A DNA stretch of 64,000 bases from Maritimibacter alkaliphilus HTCC2654 (GTDB lineage: Bacteria > Pseudomonadota > Alphaproteobacteria > Rhodobacterales > Rhodobacteraceae): the NCBI RefSeq assembly GCF_000152805.1, contig NZ_CH902578.1, positions 323,173-387,172 of the forward strand. Reading direction: 5' to 3'. The translations under genes and the position numbers were made by a program. The notes beneath the pieces are model-generated. The model was not told the origin of the DNA and ran no database searches. It saw only the letters and a list, made by a program, of their open reading frames with translations. Shown in pieces: positions 46,223 to 54,432 of this stretch (positions are counted from its first letter, which is position 1; every line of letters begins with the position of its first letter).

Positions 46223-47524
46223 ATGACCCGAGACAAGATCGAATACGTCGCCCTGGGCGATCTCACGCCATGGGCGCGCAATGCGCGCACCCATTCAAGG
46301 AAGCAGGTGCGCCAGATCGCGGCCTCCATCGAGACCTTCGGGTTCACCAACCCGGTTCTGATCGACGAGCGACGCACGATCCTTGCAGGCCATGGCCGGG
46401 TCGCGGCCGCACAGCTTCTCGGGCTGGGCGAGGTGCCGTGCCTACGGCTGGATCACATGAGTGAGGCGGAAAAGCGCGCCTATGTACTGGCGGATAACAA
46501 GCTGGCGCTGAATGCGGGCTGGGACGAGGATCTTCTGGCGGCGGAGCTGGGGGCCCTGATGGAGGTGGAGCTCGACTTCGACATGGATGTGACGGGGTTC
46601 TCGATCCCGGAGATCGATGGGATCCTGGAGGCCGTGGCACCACAGGAGCCGGACGATCCGGTGGACGAGGTGATCCCGGAGGAAGCGTCGCGGCGGGTGC
46701 ATCCCGGCGATGTCTGGCAGCTTGGGCGCCATCGCCTGATGTGCGGCGATGCGCTGGACCCGGTGGTGGTCGGGGACCTGATGGCGGGTGAGGTCGCGCG
46801 GATGGTGTTCTCGGACCCGCCCTACAACGTGCCGATCGACGGGCACGTGGGCAACTCCGGCAAGGTGCAGCATCGGGAGTTCGCGATGGCGTCAGGCGAG
46901 ATGAGTTCAGAGGCCTTCACCGGATTCCTGACGACCGCGCTTGGCAACATGGCGGACCACGCGGTGGAGGGGTCGATCCACTTCCTGTGCATGGACTGGC
47001 GCCACATGGGCGAGATGCTGGCCGCGGGAGAGGCGATCTATGACGAGCTGAAGAACCTTATCGTCTGGGCCAAGGACAACGGGGGCATGGGGACGTTCTA
47101 CCGCTCGCGTCACGAGCTGATCTTCGCGTTCAAGAACGGCACGGCGCCCCACGTGAACACGTTCGAGCTGGGACAGCACGGGCGGTACCGTACAAATGTC
47201 TGGCAATACCGCGGCGTGAACACGTTGCGCGCCGGCCGGATGGAAGAGCTGGCCCTGCATCCGACCGTGAAGCCCGTCCAGATGATCGCGGACGCGATCC
47301 GCGATGTCTCCGGGCGGGGCGAGATCGTGCTCGACCTGTTCGGCGGATCGGGCTCCACCCTGATCGCGGCGCAAAAGACCGGGAGGCGGGGCTACCTGTG
47401 CGAGCTCGACCCGATCTATTGCGACCGGATCGTGGCCCGTTGGGAAGCCTATGCCAAGGATGAAGCAGAGCAGGTGGTCTGCGGTTGGTCTGCGCCTGCG
47501 GCACGGCTGGAGGCCGCGGAATGA
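46223..47524 (+). CDS. ParB-like nuclease domain fused to DNA N4/N6 methyltransferase
   Basis: The 433-residue protein has a ParB/Srx-type N-terminal domain (about 8-100, with NPVLIDERRTILAGHGRVAAAQLLG) followed by a site-specific DNA methyltransferase with catalytic SDPPYN at 197-202 and, later, HPTVKPVQM and the SAM motif LDLFGGSGSTLIA. Motif order (catalytic before SAM-binding) is that of beta-class enzymes. No restriction endonuclease is encoded nearby, so it is an orphan methylase of the type found on phages and mobile elements. An AAACGGAGG site fixes the ATG. Confidence 0.93.
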   Translation: MTRDKIEYVALGDLTPWARNARTHSRKQVRQIAASIETFGFTNPVLIDERRTILAGHGRVAAAQLLGLGEVPCLRLDHMSEAEKRAYVLADNKLALNAGWDEDLLAAELGALMEVELDFDMDVTGFSIPEIDGILEAVAPQEPDDPVDEVIPEEASRRVHPGDVWQLGRHRLMCGDALDPVVVGDLMAGEVARMVFSDPPYNVPIDGHVGNSGKVQHREFAMASGEMSSEAFTGFLTTALGNMADHAVEGSIHFLCMDWRHMGEMLAAGEAIYDELKNLIVWAKDNGGMGTFYRSRHELIFAFKNGTAPHVNTFELGQHGRYRTNVWQYRGVNTLRAGRMEELALHPTVKPVQMIADAIRDVSGRGEIVLDLFGGSGSTLIAAQKTGRRGYLCELDPIYCDRIVARWEAYAKDEAEQVVCGWSAPAARLEAAE

Positions 47525-48225
47525 TCAGGGGCAAGCAGACACTTCCGGCGGTGCGGCCGGGCGCGTCATACGAGGTGGGTTATGGCAAGCCGCCGGTGGC
47601 CTCGCGTTTTGCGAAGGGACAGTCCGGCAACCCGAAGGGCCGACCCCGCGGGGCGAAGTCGAAGCGGCCGGCCCTGAACGAGGAGCGTCTCAAGGACATC
47701 ATTCTGGATGAGGCTTACCGCGACATCACCGTCCGCGACGGGGGCCGCAGCGTAACAGTTCCGATGGCGCAGGCGATCGTGCGTGCGATGGCGGTCAACG
47801 CGGCAAAGGGGCAGCACCGGGCCCAACGCCTGTTCGCCGAGATGCTTGCGGCAACAGAACGGCAGAACAAAGCCCTGGCGGATGAATGGCTCGAGACGGC
47901 CATCACCTACAAGGTCGAATGGGACCGGGAACTGGCCCGCCGTGAGCGGCTCGGGATCACGGATTTGCCCGCGCCCTTGCCGCATCCGGATCAGGTGAAG
48001 ATCGACATGGAGACGGGGCGCGCCTGGATCGACGGGCCCGCCACAAAGGAACAGGTGGCGCAACTGGAGGTCTTGTGGGCGCGACGTGAGGAGTGGCTGC
48101 GCGAGGTAGAGTGTCTGGAGCGGTTGCTTGAAGCCGAGAGTGACGAAGCCGTGCGAGCTGCCATCGAGAAGGACCTCAGACGAACGCAGAAGACTCTTGC
48201 GATCATGGATCGGTTGCTGGGCTGA
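47521..48225 (+). CDS. DUF5681 domain protein
   Basis: The 234-residue protein has the diagnostic N-terminal motif FAKGQSGNPKGRPRGAKSK at about 31-49 and a charged helical C-terminal region. Function is unknown, but this gene commonly follows ParB-methyltransferase fusions on mobile elements. Its ATG overlaps the methyltransferase stop by 4 bp (ATGA). Confidence 0.88.
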   Translation: MIRGKQTLPAVRPGASYEVGYGKPPVASRFAKGQSGNPKGRPRGAKSKRPALNEERLKDIILDEAYRDITVRDGGRSVTVPMAQAIVRAMAVNAAKGQHRAQRLFAEMLAATERQNKALADEWLETAITYKVEWDRELARRERLGITDLPAPLPHPDQVKIDMETGRAWIDGPATKEQVAQLEVLWARREEWLREVECLERLLEAESDEAVRAAIEKDLRRTQKTLAIMDRLLG

Positions 48226-48243
48226 GACGCGCGCGCAATCGCA

Positions 48244-48600
48244 TCAGACCCCAAGGGCGCGTTCCTGCGCCTGCCAGTCGAGCGGGAGCGGCAGGCGCAC
48301 CAGTTTGGTGAGGGTACAGTCCGGGGGCTGTGTGCCGTCGAGAATGGCGGCCTGAATCTTCGGAGAGAGGAAGGCGAGCTTTGAGCGCGTGCGCAGGAAG
48401 GCCTCCGAACATCCCTCGGCCCGAGCGACCTCCGCGAGGGACGTGCCAGCAGCAAGCGCGCGCGTCCATCGGTGGGCGCGGATCAACATGGTCTGCAAAT
48501 GCCGATCTGGGTCCGATTGCGCCTCGCCCACCACGATCTTCGTCTCCAACCCGCGCCGTCGGATCTGAAGTGGCGCGAAAAGAGTTGCGAGGTGATGCCG
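48244..48600 (-). pseudogene. Remnant of a serine recombinase C-terminus
   Basis: About 100 residues (from ETKIVVGEAQSDPDRHL to the end ERALGV) are nearly identical to the C-terminal end of the recombinase at 55621-57300. DNA matching starts at 48241 (corresponding to 55618) and fades near 48578; the catalytic domain is missing. It starts 18 bp after the DUF5681 stop. It is a scar of an earlier or related element. Confidence 0.85.
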
Positions 48601-48705
48601 GTCCCATCCCGTACCACCTCTTCAAACTTTCGAGCCATACCTCGGGCTCTCACCCCAATGGCCGATGAACAGAAGTGCCGTGCGCGGCATCCTTCGTTCA
48701 GCATC

Positions 48706-48723
48706 AAAGGGATGCGGTAGCAA
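48706..48723 (+). promoter_or_regulatory. Motif shared upstream of both Gly-rich protein genes
   Basis: AAAGGGATGCGGTAGCAA occurs here, 190 bp before the first Gly-rich gene. AGAAGGGTGTGGTAGCAA occurs at 52155-52172, 212 bp before the second. A third GTGGTAGCAT lies on the minus strand near 50142-50151. Sequence around them is otherwise dissimilar, so this may be a regulator site. Confidence 0.35.
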
Positions 48724-48912
48724 CCAAACACTGGATCCGACGTGGCAATAGTCAGGGCAACTGCTCGGTAGACGACCGAGGGGCCTGGACTTGACCGGGC
48801 TGTTTCGGGGTGGCGGCGATGTTTGCGGGGATAGCGCTATGGAGCTGGCGACCTTTCGTCTGTTCGGCAGTCACACATCATGGGTCCGGTTTGATTTCGG
48901 AAGGAACGGAAT

Positions 48913-49800
48913 ATGCGGATCGAAACGAAAACGGCCCTGAGCAGGCTCAATGCGAGCTCTTTGCCCTTCGTGGGCATGGTGGCGACCTGCCTTGTCCTGA
49001 CGTCGGGAGGTGCAAACGCGGAAGGCGGCTTGGGTGGCTTGGTCGGACACATAGGCAATACACTTGGCGACAATGCTGTCGGTAACACCGTCGGGTCCGT
49101 CGGTAGCGCAGTAACGGGGGTTGGCAACGTTCTCGACGGCGGCACGTCGGACGGAAGCGGCGGTTTGGGCAACGGCCTCGGCGACGCGATCGGCGGTGGA
49201 CTGGGCGCGGTCACAGGTGGCGCTGTCAATACCGTGGGCGCCGTCCTCAGCGGCTCAACCTCGGGAAACGGAGGCTCCAACGGCGGGTCGAACGGAGGCT
49301 CCAACGGCGGGTCGAACGGAGGCTCGAACGGCGGGTCGAACGGAGGCTCCAACGGCGGGTCGAACGGAGGCTCGAACGGCGGGTCGAACGGAGGCTCCAA
49401 CGGCGGGTCGAACGGAGGCTCGAACGGCGGGTCGAACGAAGGCTCGAACGGCGGGACGGGCGGCTTCACCAACAACGGCACGACCGGCACGAATTCAGGT
49501 GCGGTCCTCGGGGCGAATGCCCGGAACGGGACCGGAAACTTCGGCTCAAATTGCCAGCCCATGGGGGAAGGAACCTTCAACAGTTTCGCGGCCGTGGATG
49601 CTTCCCGGACTCGAATTGGCCAAATTCAGGGTGTTGTTCTACAAGGTGACACCATTGTCAGTGCTCGGTTCGTGACCGACCGTGGCGTGTTCGGAGTATC
49701 GCGCTGTATCACGATTTCTGGCGGGTCCATCACCCCTGTCGGTAGCAGCGTGGTCTTGCCAGTGTCGCGCACTCAGTTGTCTCAGAAACTCGGCGGCTAA
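48913..49800 (+). CDS. Secreted Gly-Ser-Asn repeat protein, copy 1
   Basis: The 295-residue precursor has a signal peptide (cut near GGANAEGG), then GGLGGLVGHIGNTLGDNAVGN-type Gly/Val/Asp repeats (about 37-115), a low-complexity tract of about fifteen GGSN units (about 119-178), and a compact C-terminal domain. That domain contains CQPMGEGTFNSFAAVDASRT, QIQGVVLQGDTIVSARFVTD and RCITIS, with two cysteines that may pair. The same domain order is found in the gene at 52384-53172. No enzymatic motif; likely a surface or matrix protein. An AAGGAACGG site precedes the ATG. Confidence 0.75.
   Translation: MRIETKTALSRLNASSLPFVGMVATCLVLTSGGANAEGGLGGLVGHIGNTLGDNAVGNTVGSVGSAVTGVGNVLDGGTSDGSGGLGNGLGDAIGGGLGAVTGGAVNTVGAVLSGSTSGNGGSNGGSNGGSNGGSNGGSNGGSNGGSNGGSNGGSNGGSNGGSNGGSNGGSNGGSNEGSNGGTGGFTNNGTTGTNSGAVLGANARNGTGNFGSNCQPMGEGTFNSFAAVDASRTRIGQIQGVVLQGDTIVSARFVTDRGVFGVSRCITISGGSITPVGSSVVLPVSRTQLSQKLGG
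49270..49437 (+). repeat. 24-bp in-frame tandem repeat coding GGSN GGSN
   Basis: About seven units of the pattern GGAGGCTCCAAC plus GGCGGGTCGAAC follow each other with few changes, then degenerate copies. The unit is a multiple of three, so gain or loss of copies would change protein length without breaking the frame. Confidence 0.92.
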
Positions 49801-49842
49801 CCCGGTTAAGATGCCGCACTGGCCACTCGGACAACAAGCGAT

Positions 49843-49869
49843 GGCGCGCCTAAGTGGGCGCGCCGTTTT
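49843..49869 (+). terminator. Rho-independent terminator after Gly-rich protein 1
   Basis: GGCGCGCC repeats as a self-complementary pair with a 6-nt loop, followed by GTTTT. It starts 42 bp after the stop. Confidence 0.8.
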
Positions 49870-50506
49870 CCGTTCTAAGGTTTCGGCTAAAATGAAGGGC
49901 CTGCTCGTTCCCGAAAGCTCAACTCGATGAAAGTTGTAGTGCTTTGGTTGGAAGGGTTTCAGCCGCCATACGAATGGCCCTGAATGGCACGAGTCGCCGA
50001 TTGATTAGTTACGGCCCGCACTGTCTGCTGAACGCGTGACGACCGGTTCGATCAGGGCAAAAGGAGCGGGCGAGACGTCGGCGCATCCCTCCGCGCCGAA
50101 AAGGGCTGAACGGAATGGTCAAAGCCAGCGAAAGCGGCATATGCTACCACTCAACCCGGGCCATTCCTGACGGGCAACGTAGTTCCGATCCCGAGCCCTA
50201 AGGCTTGACCAATCAGGTGGGCCGGTCGTCACTCCTTCCTCCCGCAACTTCATGATCTTTCGGATAATGCGAAGGATTGGTCGAACGTGCCAAGGCCCTG
50301 AAATTAAACGTTTTCCACTTTGACTGCTTCCAATCGGTCAGGAATCCATGACCATCAGCGGGGTTTACAAGCTTTCTTGGATACGGTTTTTCTAAACCTC
50401 AATCAAGAATAGAAGAATTGCTAGGCCCCTCCAGAAGGGCGTCAATTATCGAGTTTTTCGTTGCCCAAGAAAGCCATACTGCGTGAATTTGTCGAGGAGC
50501 CAGGCC
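49870..50506. other. Gene-free region upstream of the first LuxR-type gene
   Basis: About 640 bp without a credible gene. Composition is more AT-rich than the core genome near 50280-50480 (AAATTAAACG, TTTCTAAACC), which fits promoter DNA for the LuxR-type gene at 50507. It contains the minus-strand GTGGTAGCAT copy near 50142-50151. I see no RNA structure or insertion sequence end. Confidence 0.5.
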
Positions 50507-51037
50507 ATGCGATCGACCCGTGATCAAGATAGAAGTCTTCGCGTTCGGTTCGTGGGAATCTCTGCGTTGACGCTACTTTTCGAAGTGGTTTCCGTCGTCT
50601 GGATTTACCGAAACGGAGGCTTCCTGACACCCGGTCAGGCCGCAACCGTAATGCTCGTTGGGTCCACCGCGACCACCTTATTGATCTATTTGCTCGTGCT
50701 TTCCCCCGAAGGAATCGATCGTCGCATCTCGGCCCCGGATATGCAGCGGGTTGCGCGCCCGGTCGATCAAGAGGAGGAGAAGGGCCAGATACTTTCAGAT
50801 CTGCAAGAGGATTGGGGACTGTCAAACGCGGAAACCGAAGTGACCTTGTTCGCAGTTAAAGGGTTCTCCAACAAAGAAATTTCCGAGCTTCGCGGGTCGA
50901 GCATCGCAACGGTTAAAAAGCAGCTTAGTAGCGTCTACCGTAAATCGGGGATGGAGAACCGGTTTCAGCTTATTGCCTATGTGAACGATGAAGCGATAAC
51001 TGCTGGCTTGTCCGCTTCCCGCTCGGCCGGCGAATAG
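50507..51037 (+). CDS. Membrane-anchored LuxR-type (GerE HTH) regulator, copy A
   Basis: The 176-residue protein has two membrane helices (about 10-30 and 43-64) followed by a cytoplasmic domain ending in a LuxR HTH: WGLSNAETEVTLFAVKGFSNKEISELRGSSIATVKKQLSSVYRK is the conserved recognition unit (about 103-146, given here as key segments NAETEV, GFSNKEI and TVKKQL). There is no sensory or receiver domain. The start at 50507 has GAGGAG upstream. It is convergent with copy B, with 20 bp between stops. Its targets are likely the flanking secreted-protein genes, by proximity only. Confidence 0.82.
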   Translation: MRSTRDQDRSLRVRFVGISALTLLFEVVSVVWIYRNGGFLTPGQAATVMLVGSTATTLLIYLLVLSPEGIDRRISAPDMQRVARPVDQEEEKGQILSDLQEDWGLSNAETEVTLFAVKGFSNKEISELRGSSIATVKKQLSSVYRKSGMENRFQLIAYVNDEAITAGLSASRSAGE

Positions 51038-51056
51038 GACGCCTAGTTTCGAAGGT

Positions 51057-51653
51057 TCAGACCTGTTCGGCGGAGTCGGGCTCCGTCGTAGGTGTGAGCG
51101 CTTCGATAAGATCTTCGACCGCCCATGTTGCCAGTTGCTGTCGGCTGTTCACTCCGGATTTTCGGAAGATAGCTGAAACCTGGGATTTCACCGTGGATTC
51201 CGTGGTGCCACGCAGAGATGCGATCTCCAGATTCGAAAATCCTTTGACGACGTAGAGCGCGATATCCTTCTCGGTCGGCGTAAGCTCCCATTCGTCGAAT
51301 TGGCTCAATAGATGCTCGTGGAACTCGCCAGCGGCTGCATTCATTCGGCGCTCAGCCTCCATCATCCGTTTATGGCCTTCGCGAAACAGCAGCATGCCGC
51401 TGATGACACCGAGGAGCATGCCGAGAGCGGCGAGCAGTTCGATCGTTTCGAGCACTGACCATGGCAGGAAATAGAGCGGGATACCCAAAAGGTCCGACAG
51501 GGTCTTGCCCAGGAACAGGACAGTGCAGAACACCTGAAAGATAACGATGGATTGAAGCGCGGCGACATGGTTTCTCCACGCCGACTTGGAACCGGACTTC
51601 GGCTTGGGAGCTGCCTTGACCTCTGCGGGCGCTGCGATCCGCCTGTATTCCAT
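51057..51653 (-). CDS. Membrane-anchored LuxR-type (GerE HTH) regulator, copy B
   Basis: The 198-residue protein has a basic N-terminus, two membrane helices (about 32-52 and 67-90), a helical linker, and a LuxR HTH with ELTPTEKDIALYVVKGFSN, EIASLRGTTESTVKSQ and IFRKSGVNSRQQL. It shares the topology of copy A and the key HTH residues but is only distantly similar outside. It begins 4 bp after the lipoprotein gene on the same strand, so the two are co-transcribed. Confidence 0.83.
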   Translation of the reverse strand: MEYRRIAAPAEVKAAPKPKSGSKSAWRNHVAALQSIVIFQVFCTVLFLGKTLSDLLGIPLYFLPWSVLETIELLAALGMLLGVISGMLLFREGHKRMMEAERRMNAAAGEFHEHLLSQFDEWELTPTEKDIALYVVKGFSNLEIASLRGTTESTVKSQVSAIFRKSGVNSRQQLATWAVEDLIEALTPTTEPDSAEQV

Positions 51654-51657
51654 AAAT

Positions 51658-51972
51658 TCATTCCCCGAATATGACGTCTCTCAAGACCATTCCAGTCGCC
51701 TGCGAAATGACGATCTCACGCCTGATCTGCCCCTTGGTCGCCTGCACCATGATCCGATTGAGAAAGGTCCGGTCGACCCGCGTGATGCGGTAACCATCCG
51801 CGTCGAGCATGTTGATTGTCTGGATATAGGCGTTCCTCTGGTCGCGCTGTGCGGTCGACCAAGTTGTGTTGCCCGATTGTGCCTGCAGCGCAGACGGAGT
51901 CGAACATGCCATCAGACATGCAACAGCTAGGGCCCACGCCCACTTGCGTCTTGTCGGCTTCACTTTCACCAC
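51658..51972 (-). CDS. Small lipoprotein, partner of LuxR copy B
   Basis: The 104-residue precursor starts at GTG with RRKWAWALAVACLMACSTPS; LMAC fits a lipobox with Cys23 as the lipid anchor. The mature part (AYIQTINMLDADGYRITRV, then IRREIVISQATGMVLRDVIF) looks like one PepSY-like alpha-beta unit, a fold often found in periplasmic inhibitors or sensors. It may signal to the adjacent membrane-bound regulator; that is inference from gene order. Confidence 0.68.
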   Translation of the reverse strand: MVKVKPTRRKWAWALAVACLMACSTPSALQAQSGNTTWSTAQRDQRNAYIQTINMLDADGYRITRVDRTFLNRIMVQATKGQIRREIVISQATGMVLRDVIFGE

Positions 51973-52383
51973 TCAACCCTCAAATGGGACACGGCCCCCA
52001 CGGATTGAGGGGCGGATGGTCGCCATGTGTTTAGTCACCCTATCAGGGTCGGTCGTACGACCCGGATACTCCTTTGGGTCCATAAGCGGCCTTTTCCGAC
52101 CGAAGTCCGATGTGCCTTCAGGGAACAACGCCCGAAGCTTGAACTGCCACCCGAGAAGGGTGTGGTAGCAAACAGCGATGGAACACTGGGTGGGGGCGCC
52201 TGGAACCGTCCGCGAAAAAAACGAGCGGTCAATTCCGCCGGCACAGGCATGAAAGAGATTTGTATTGGATCATAAGTTCAAGGTGCGGAGAATGGTTTTT
52301 CCCAATGTCCGCAGCTCGCGGACACCGTCGATTGCCAGCCGGACCCCAACAGCCGTCGCTACCTTCGAGAAGGGATCCCTAAA

Positions 52384-53172
52384 ATGACGAAACATAATAA
52401 CTCGAACGAAAGACACCGGGGTGTCGGCTTGGGCAAGCGACTTGCGCTGACCACCATTTTGACGATGAGTCCGGTCTTGGTATGGGCCGAGGGTGGTTTG
52501 GGCGGACTTGTCGGTGATGTCGGCAGTGCCCTTGGCGACAATGTCGTCGGCAATACCGTAGGAGCCGTCGGCAGCGCGGTCACGGGTGTTGGCGATGTCC
52601 TGGATGGCGGTTCGACCGATGGCGGGCTCGGAAATGACATTGGCGCTGCCCTAGGAGGCAATGCGGTTGGCAACGTCGTCGGCGGGACCGTAAGCGGCGT
52701 TGGGACTGCACTTAGCGGCTCAGATGGATCGAATGGCGGATCTAATGGCGGCACGAATGGCGGTTCGAATGGTGGCAGCAATGGTGGATCAAATGGCGGA
52801 TCGACCGGGGGCAGCAATGGTGGCGACAGCACCGGCGGTTCGAAGTCGGGCGGTGTGGCCAATTCCGGGCCCGGCGGTGTCCCGCTGAGAGATCCGGAAA
52901 CCGGCCGGCTTTATGCGACCACCTGTCAACCGATGGGCATGACCACATTCAACAGCTTTGCCGCGGTCGACAGCTCGCGCACACCGGTGGGACAGATCCA
53001 AGGCGTCGAACTGCAAGGTGACCGGATCGTCAAAGCCCGCTTCTTGACGAATAGTGCGATTTTCGGCGCCCGTCGCTGCATCACGATCTCGAGCGGCGAG
53101 ATCGCAGCGCGGGGCAGCAGCATCGTCCTCCCGATATCGCAGGCCCAGCTGTTTGCGCAAATCGGCGGCTGA
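52384..53172 (+). CDS. Secreted Gly-Ser-Asn repeat protein, copy 2
   Basis: The 262-residue precursor has a long basic N-terminus and a signal core (LALTTILTMSPVLVWAEGG), then the same modules as copy 1: GGLGGLVGDVGSALGDNVVGN repeats, a shorter, more degenerate GGSN tract (about 117-150), and the C-terminal domain with CQPMGMTTFNSFAAVDSSRT and RCITISSGEIAARGSS. The C-terminal domain is the best conserved part, so it is probably the functional unit. An AGAAGGGA site precedes the ATG, and two strong hairpins follow. Confidence 0.75.
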   Translation: MTKHNNSNERHRGVGLGKRLALTTILTMSPVLVWAEGGLGGLVGDVGSALGDNVVGNTVGAVGSAVTGVGDVLDGGSTDGGLGNDIGAALGGNAVGNVVGGTVSGVGTALSGSDGSNGGSNGGTNGGSNGGSNGGSNGGSTGGSNGGDSTGGSKSGGVANSGPGGVPLRDPETGRLYATTCQPMGMTTFNSFAAVDSSRTPVGQIQGVELQGDRIVKARFLTNSAIFGARRCITISSGEIAARGSSIVLPISQAQLFAQIGG

Positions 53173-53186
53173 CATTGGTATCCATC

Positions 53187-53251
53187 GCCGGGCAACCGCC
53201 TTGCCCGGCCCCACCTGGGAGCGCAGTCATTGGACTGCGCTCCACTTTTTT
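53187..53251 (+). terminator. Tandem hairpins ending in a Rho-independent terminator
   Basis: A 9-bp stem GCCGGGCAA/TTGCCCGGC (53187-53209) is followed by an 11-bp stem GGAGCGCAGTC/GACTGCGCTCC (53218-53243) and ACTTTTTT. Together they form a strong stop for Gly-rich protein 2. Confidence 0.9.
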
Positions 53252-53672
53252 GACAGGGGTACGGCCGATATACTCTCCCGATGAAAATATAGTACTTAGG
53301 ATGGATAGGTCTTTGGCCGACCAGCATAGTCCGTAGCGCTTCGGTTCTACACGCGGCGTATCCAACCCAATGCTGATTGTTTCGCTAACGTGAACAGCGA
53401 AGATGCGTTCAGGTGATGGCTGGATTGGTGGACCCCAATTCGGCCCGGGGGCCTCGAAACGCGATGTTCCCCAATCAATGAACGGCAAGGCTGCGCCGCA
53501 TCCGAACCCCAGCACGCCTCAGGGCTCGGGCGATAGGTCGGAACAGCCAAAAGACATCGCCCCCCGGCGCCCCCGCGCCGAGACCTTCGGGCGGAGTTCG
53601 CTGCCAGCCATCACTCAGACGCTGCCGGGCACCATGCTCTGCGGAACGAGGCACAAGGAAGGGCCAAGAAGG
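53252..53672. other. Gene-poor gap
   Basis: A frame is open from 53403 into the next gene, but its translation is Pro/Gly/Arg-rich and unlike a folded domain. AAAATATAGTACTT near 53283 is an AT-rich promoter-like patch. Nothing else is recognised. Confidence 0.4.
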
Positions 53673-54284
53673 ATGAAGGATTTCAACGTTTCCCACTTCG
53701 AAGAACGTGGTCGCAGTCCCATTGCGCCAACTACCGACGTTCCGGGCGGCTGGATCGCCACGCTGTTGCGAGCGATCACAACCACATCGGCTGATGACGT
53801 CAATGGTGTGCGTCATGCTGGGGTCCCATCGCATTTCGTCGAAGAACGCTGGGGCAAGCATCTCTCGCTTCACACGATCGAACGGCTTGAGAAGTCAGAC
53901 GTCGTCGCCTGTGGCGCGTTCGACGACACTGAGCGCAGCCACATCGCCGATATCGGTGCCTATGGCCGCACGTTCCGCACGTTCGACACGCAACGTGACG
54001 TGGCGGCATACCTGAACCGGTCTTTTGCCTCCCGCCAACTCGTCATTTTTCAGGTCCGAGACTTGATGGGGGCGATCGACCGACTTGAGGAATTCCGGTG
54101 CCGGTTTCCTCAGGCTGCGGTTGTGCTCATCTGCCCCGAACTGGCGCGCAACGATTTCACCGGCGAAAGGCGCACGATCTGTGACGCCTCGCTGCGCAGA
54201 GCCGATGGACGTGCGTGCATCGCGATGGCCGTCACTGTGGCGCTCCAGAACCACAGCGAATACCTTGCGCGGGGCATTTATTGA
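53673..54284 (+). CDS. Hypothetical protein, possibly receiver-like
   Basis: The 203-residue product begins MKDFNVSHFEERG after AAGAAGG. From about residue 90, GRTFRTFDTQRDVAAYLNR, QLVIFQVRDLMGAIDRLEEF and AAVVLICPEL alternate strands and helices as in a CheY-like fold, but the phospho-acceptor Asp and acidic pocket are not evident, so it would be a pseudo-receiver. The assignment is weak. It is on the same strand as the secreted protein gene that follows. Confidence 0.5.
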   Translation: MKDFNVSHFEERGRSPIAPTTDVPGGWIATLLRAITTTSADDVNGVRHAGVPSHFVEERWGKHLSLHTIERLEKSDVVACGAFDDTERSHIADIGAYGRTFRTFDTQRDVAAYLNRSFASRQLVIFQVRDLMGAIDRLEEFRCRFPQAAVVLICPELARNDFTGERRTICDASLRRADGRACIAMAVTVALQNHSEYLARGIY

Positions 54285-54432
54285 ATGCGTGGCCAGCCTT
54301 GCGCATGCGCCCTCTCTTCCGCGTGCCGGGCTAATAGGGGGGGCTGCCTTAACTGGCGGCTCCCCTAGCCTGAAAGACCTATCGTGGCCGGCGTATTGTG
54401 TGCAAAATGATATCTTGACCGGGACCCTTCGT

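Noticed and set aside
49270-49437. Regular 24-bp repeats resembling a CRISPR array
   Set aside because: The repeats are directly tandem without unique spacers and are translated in frame inside a secreted protein; no cas genes are present.
48837-49580. Long minus-strand frame with PPFDPPLEPP repeats opposite Gly-rich protein 1 (a similar one lies opposite copy 2 at 52359-52862)
   Set aside because: It is the mirror of the GGSN-coding repeat, which has no stops on the other strand. It has no ribosome-binding site, while the plus-strand protein has a signal peptide and a conserved paralogue.
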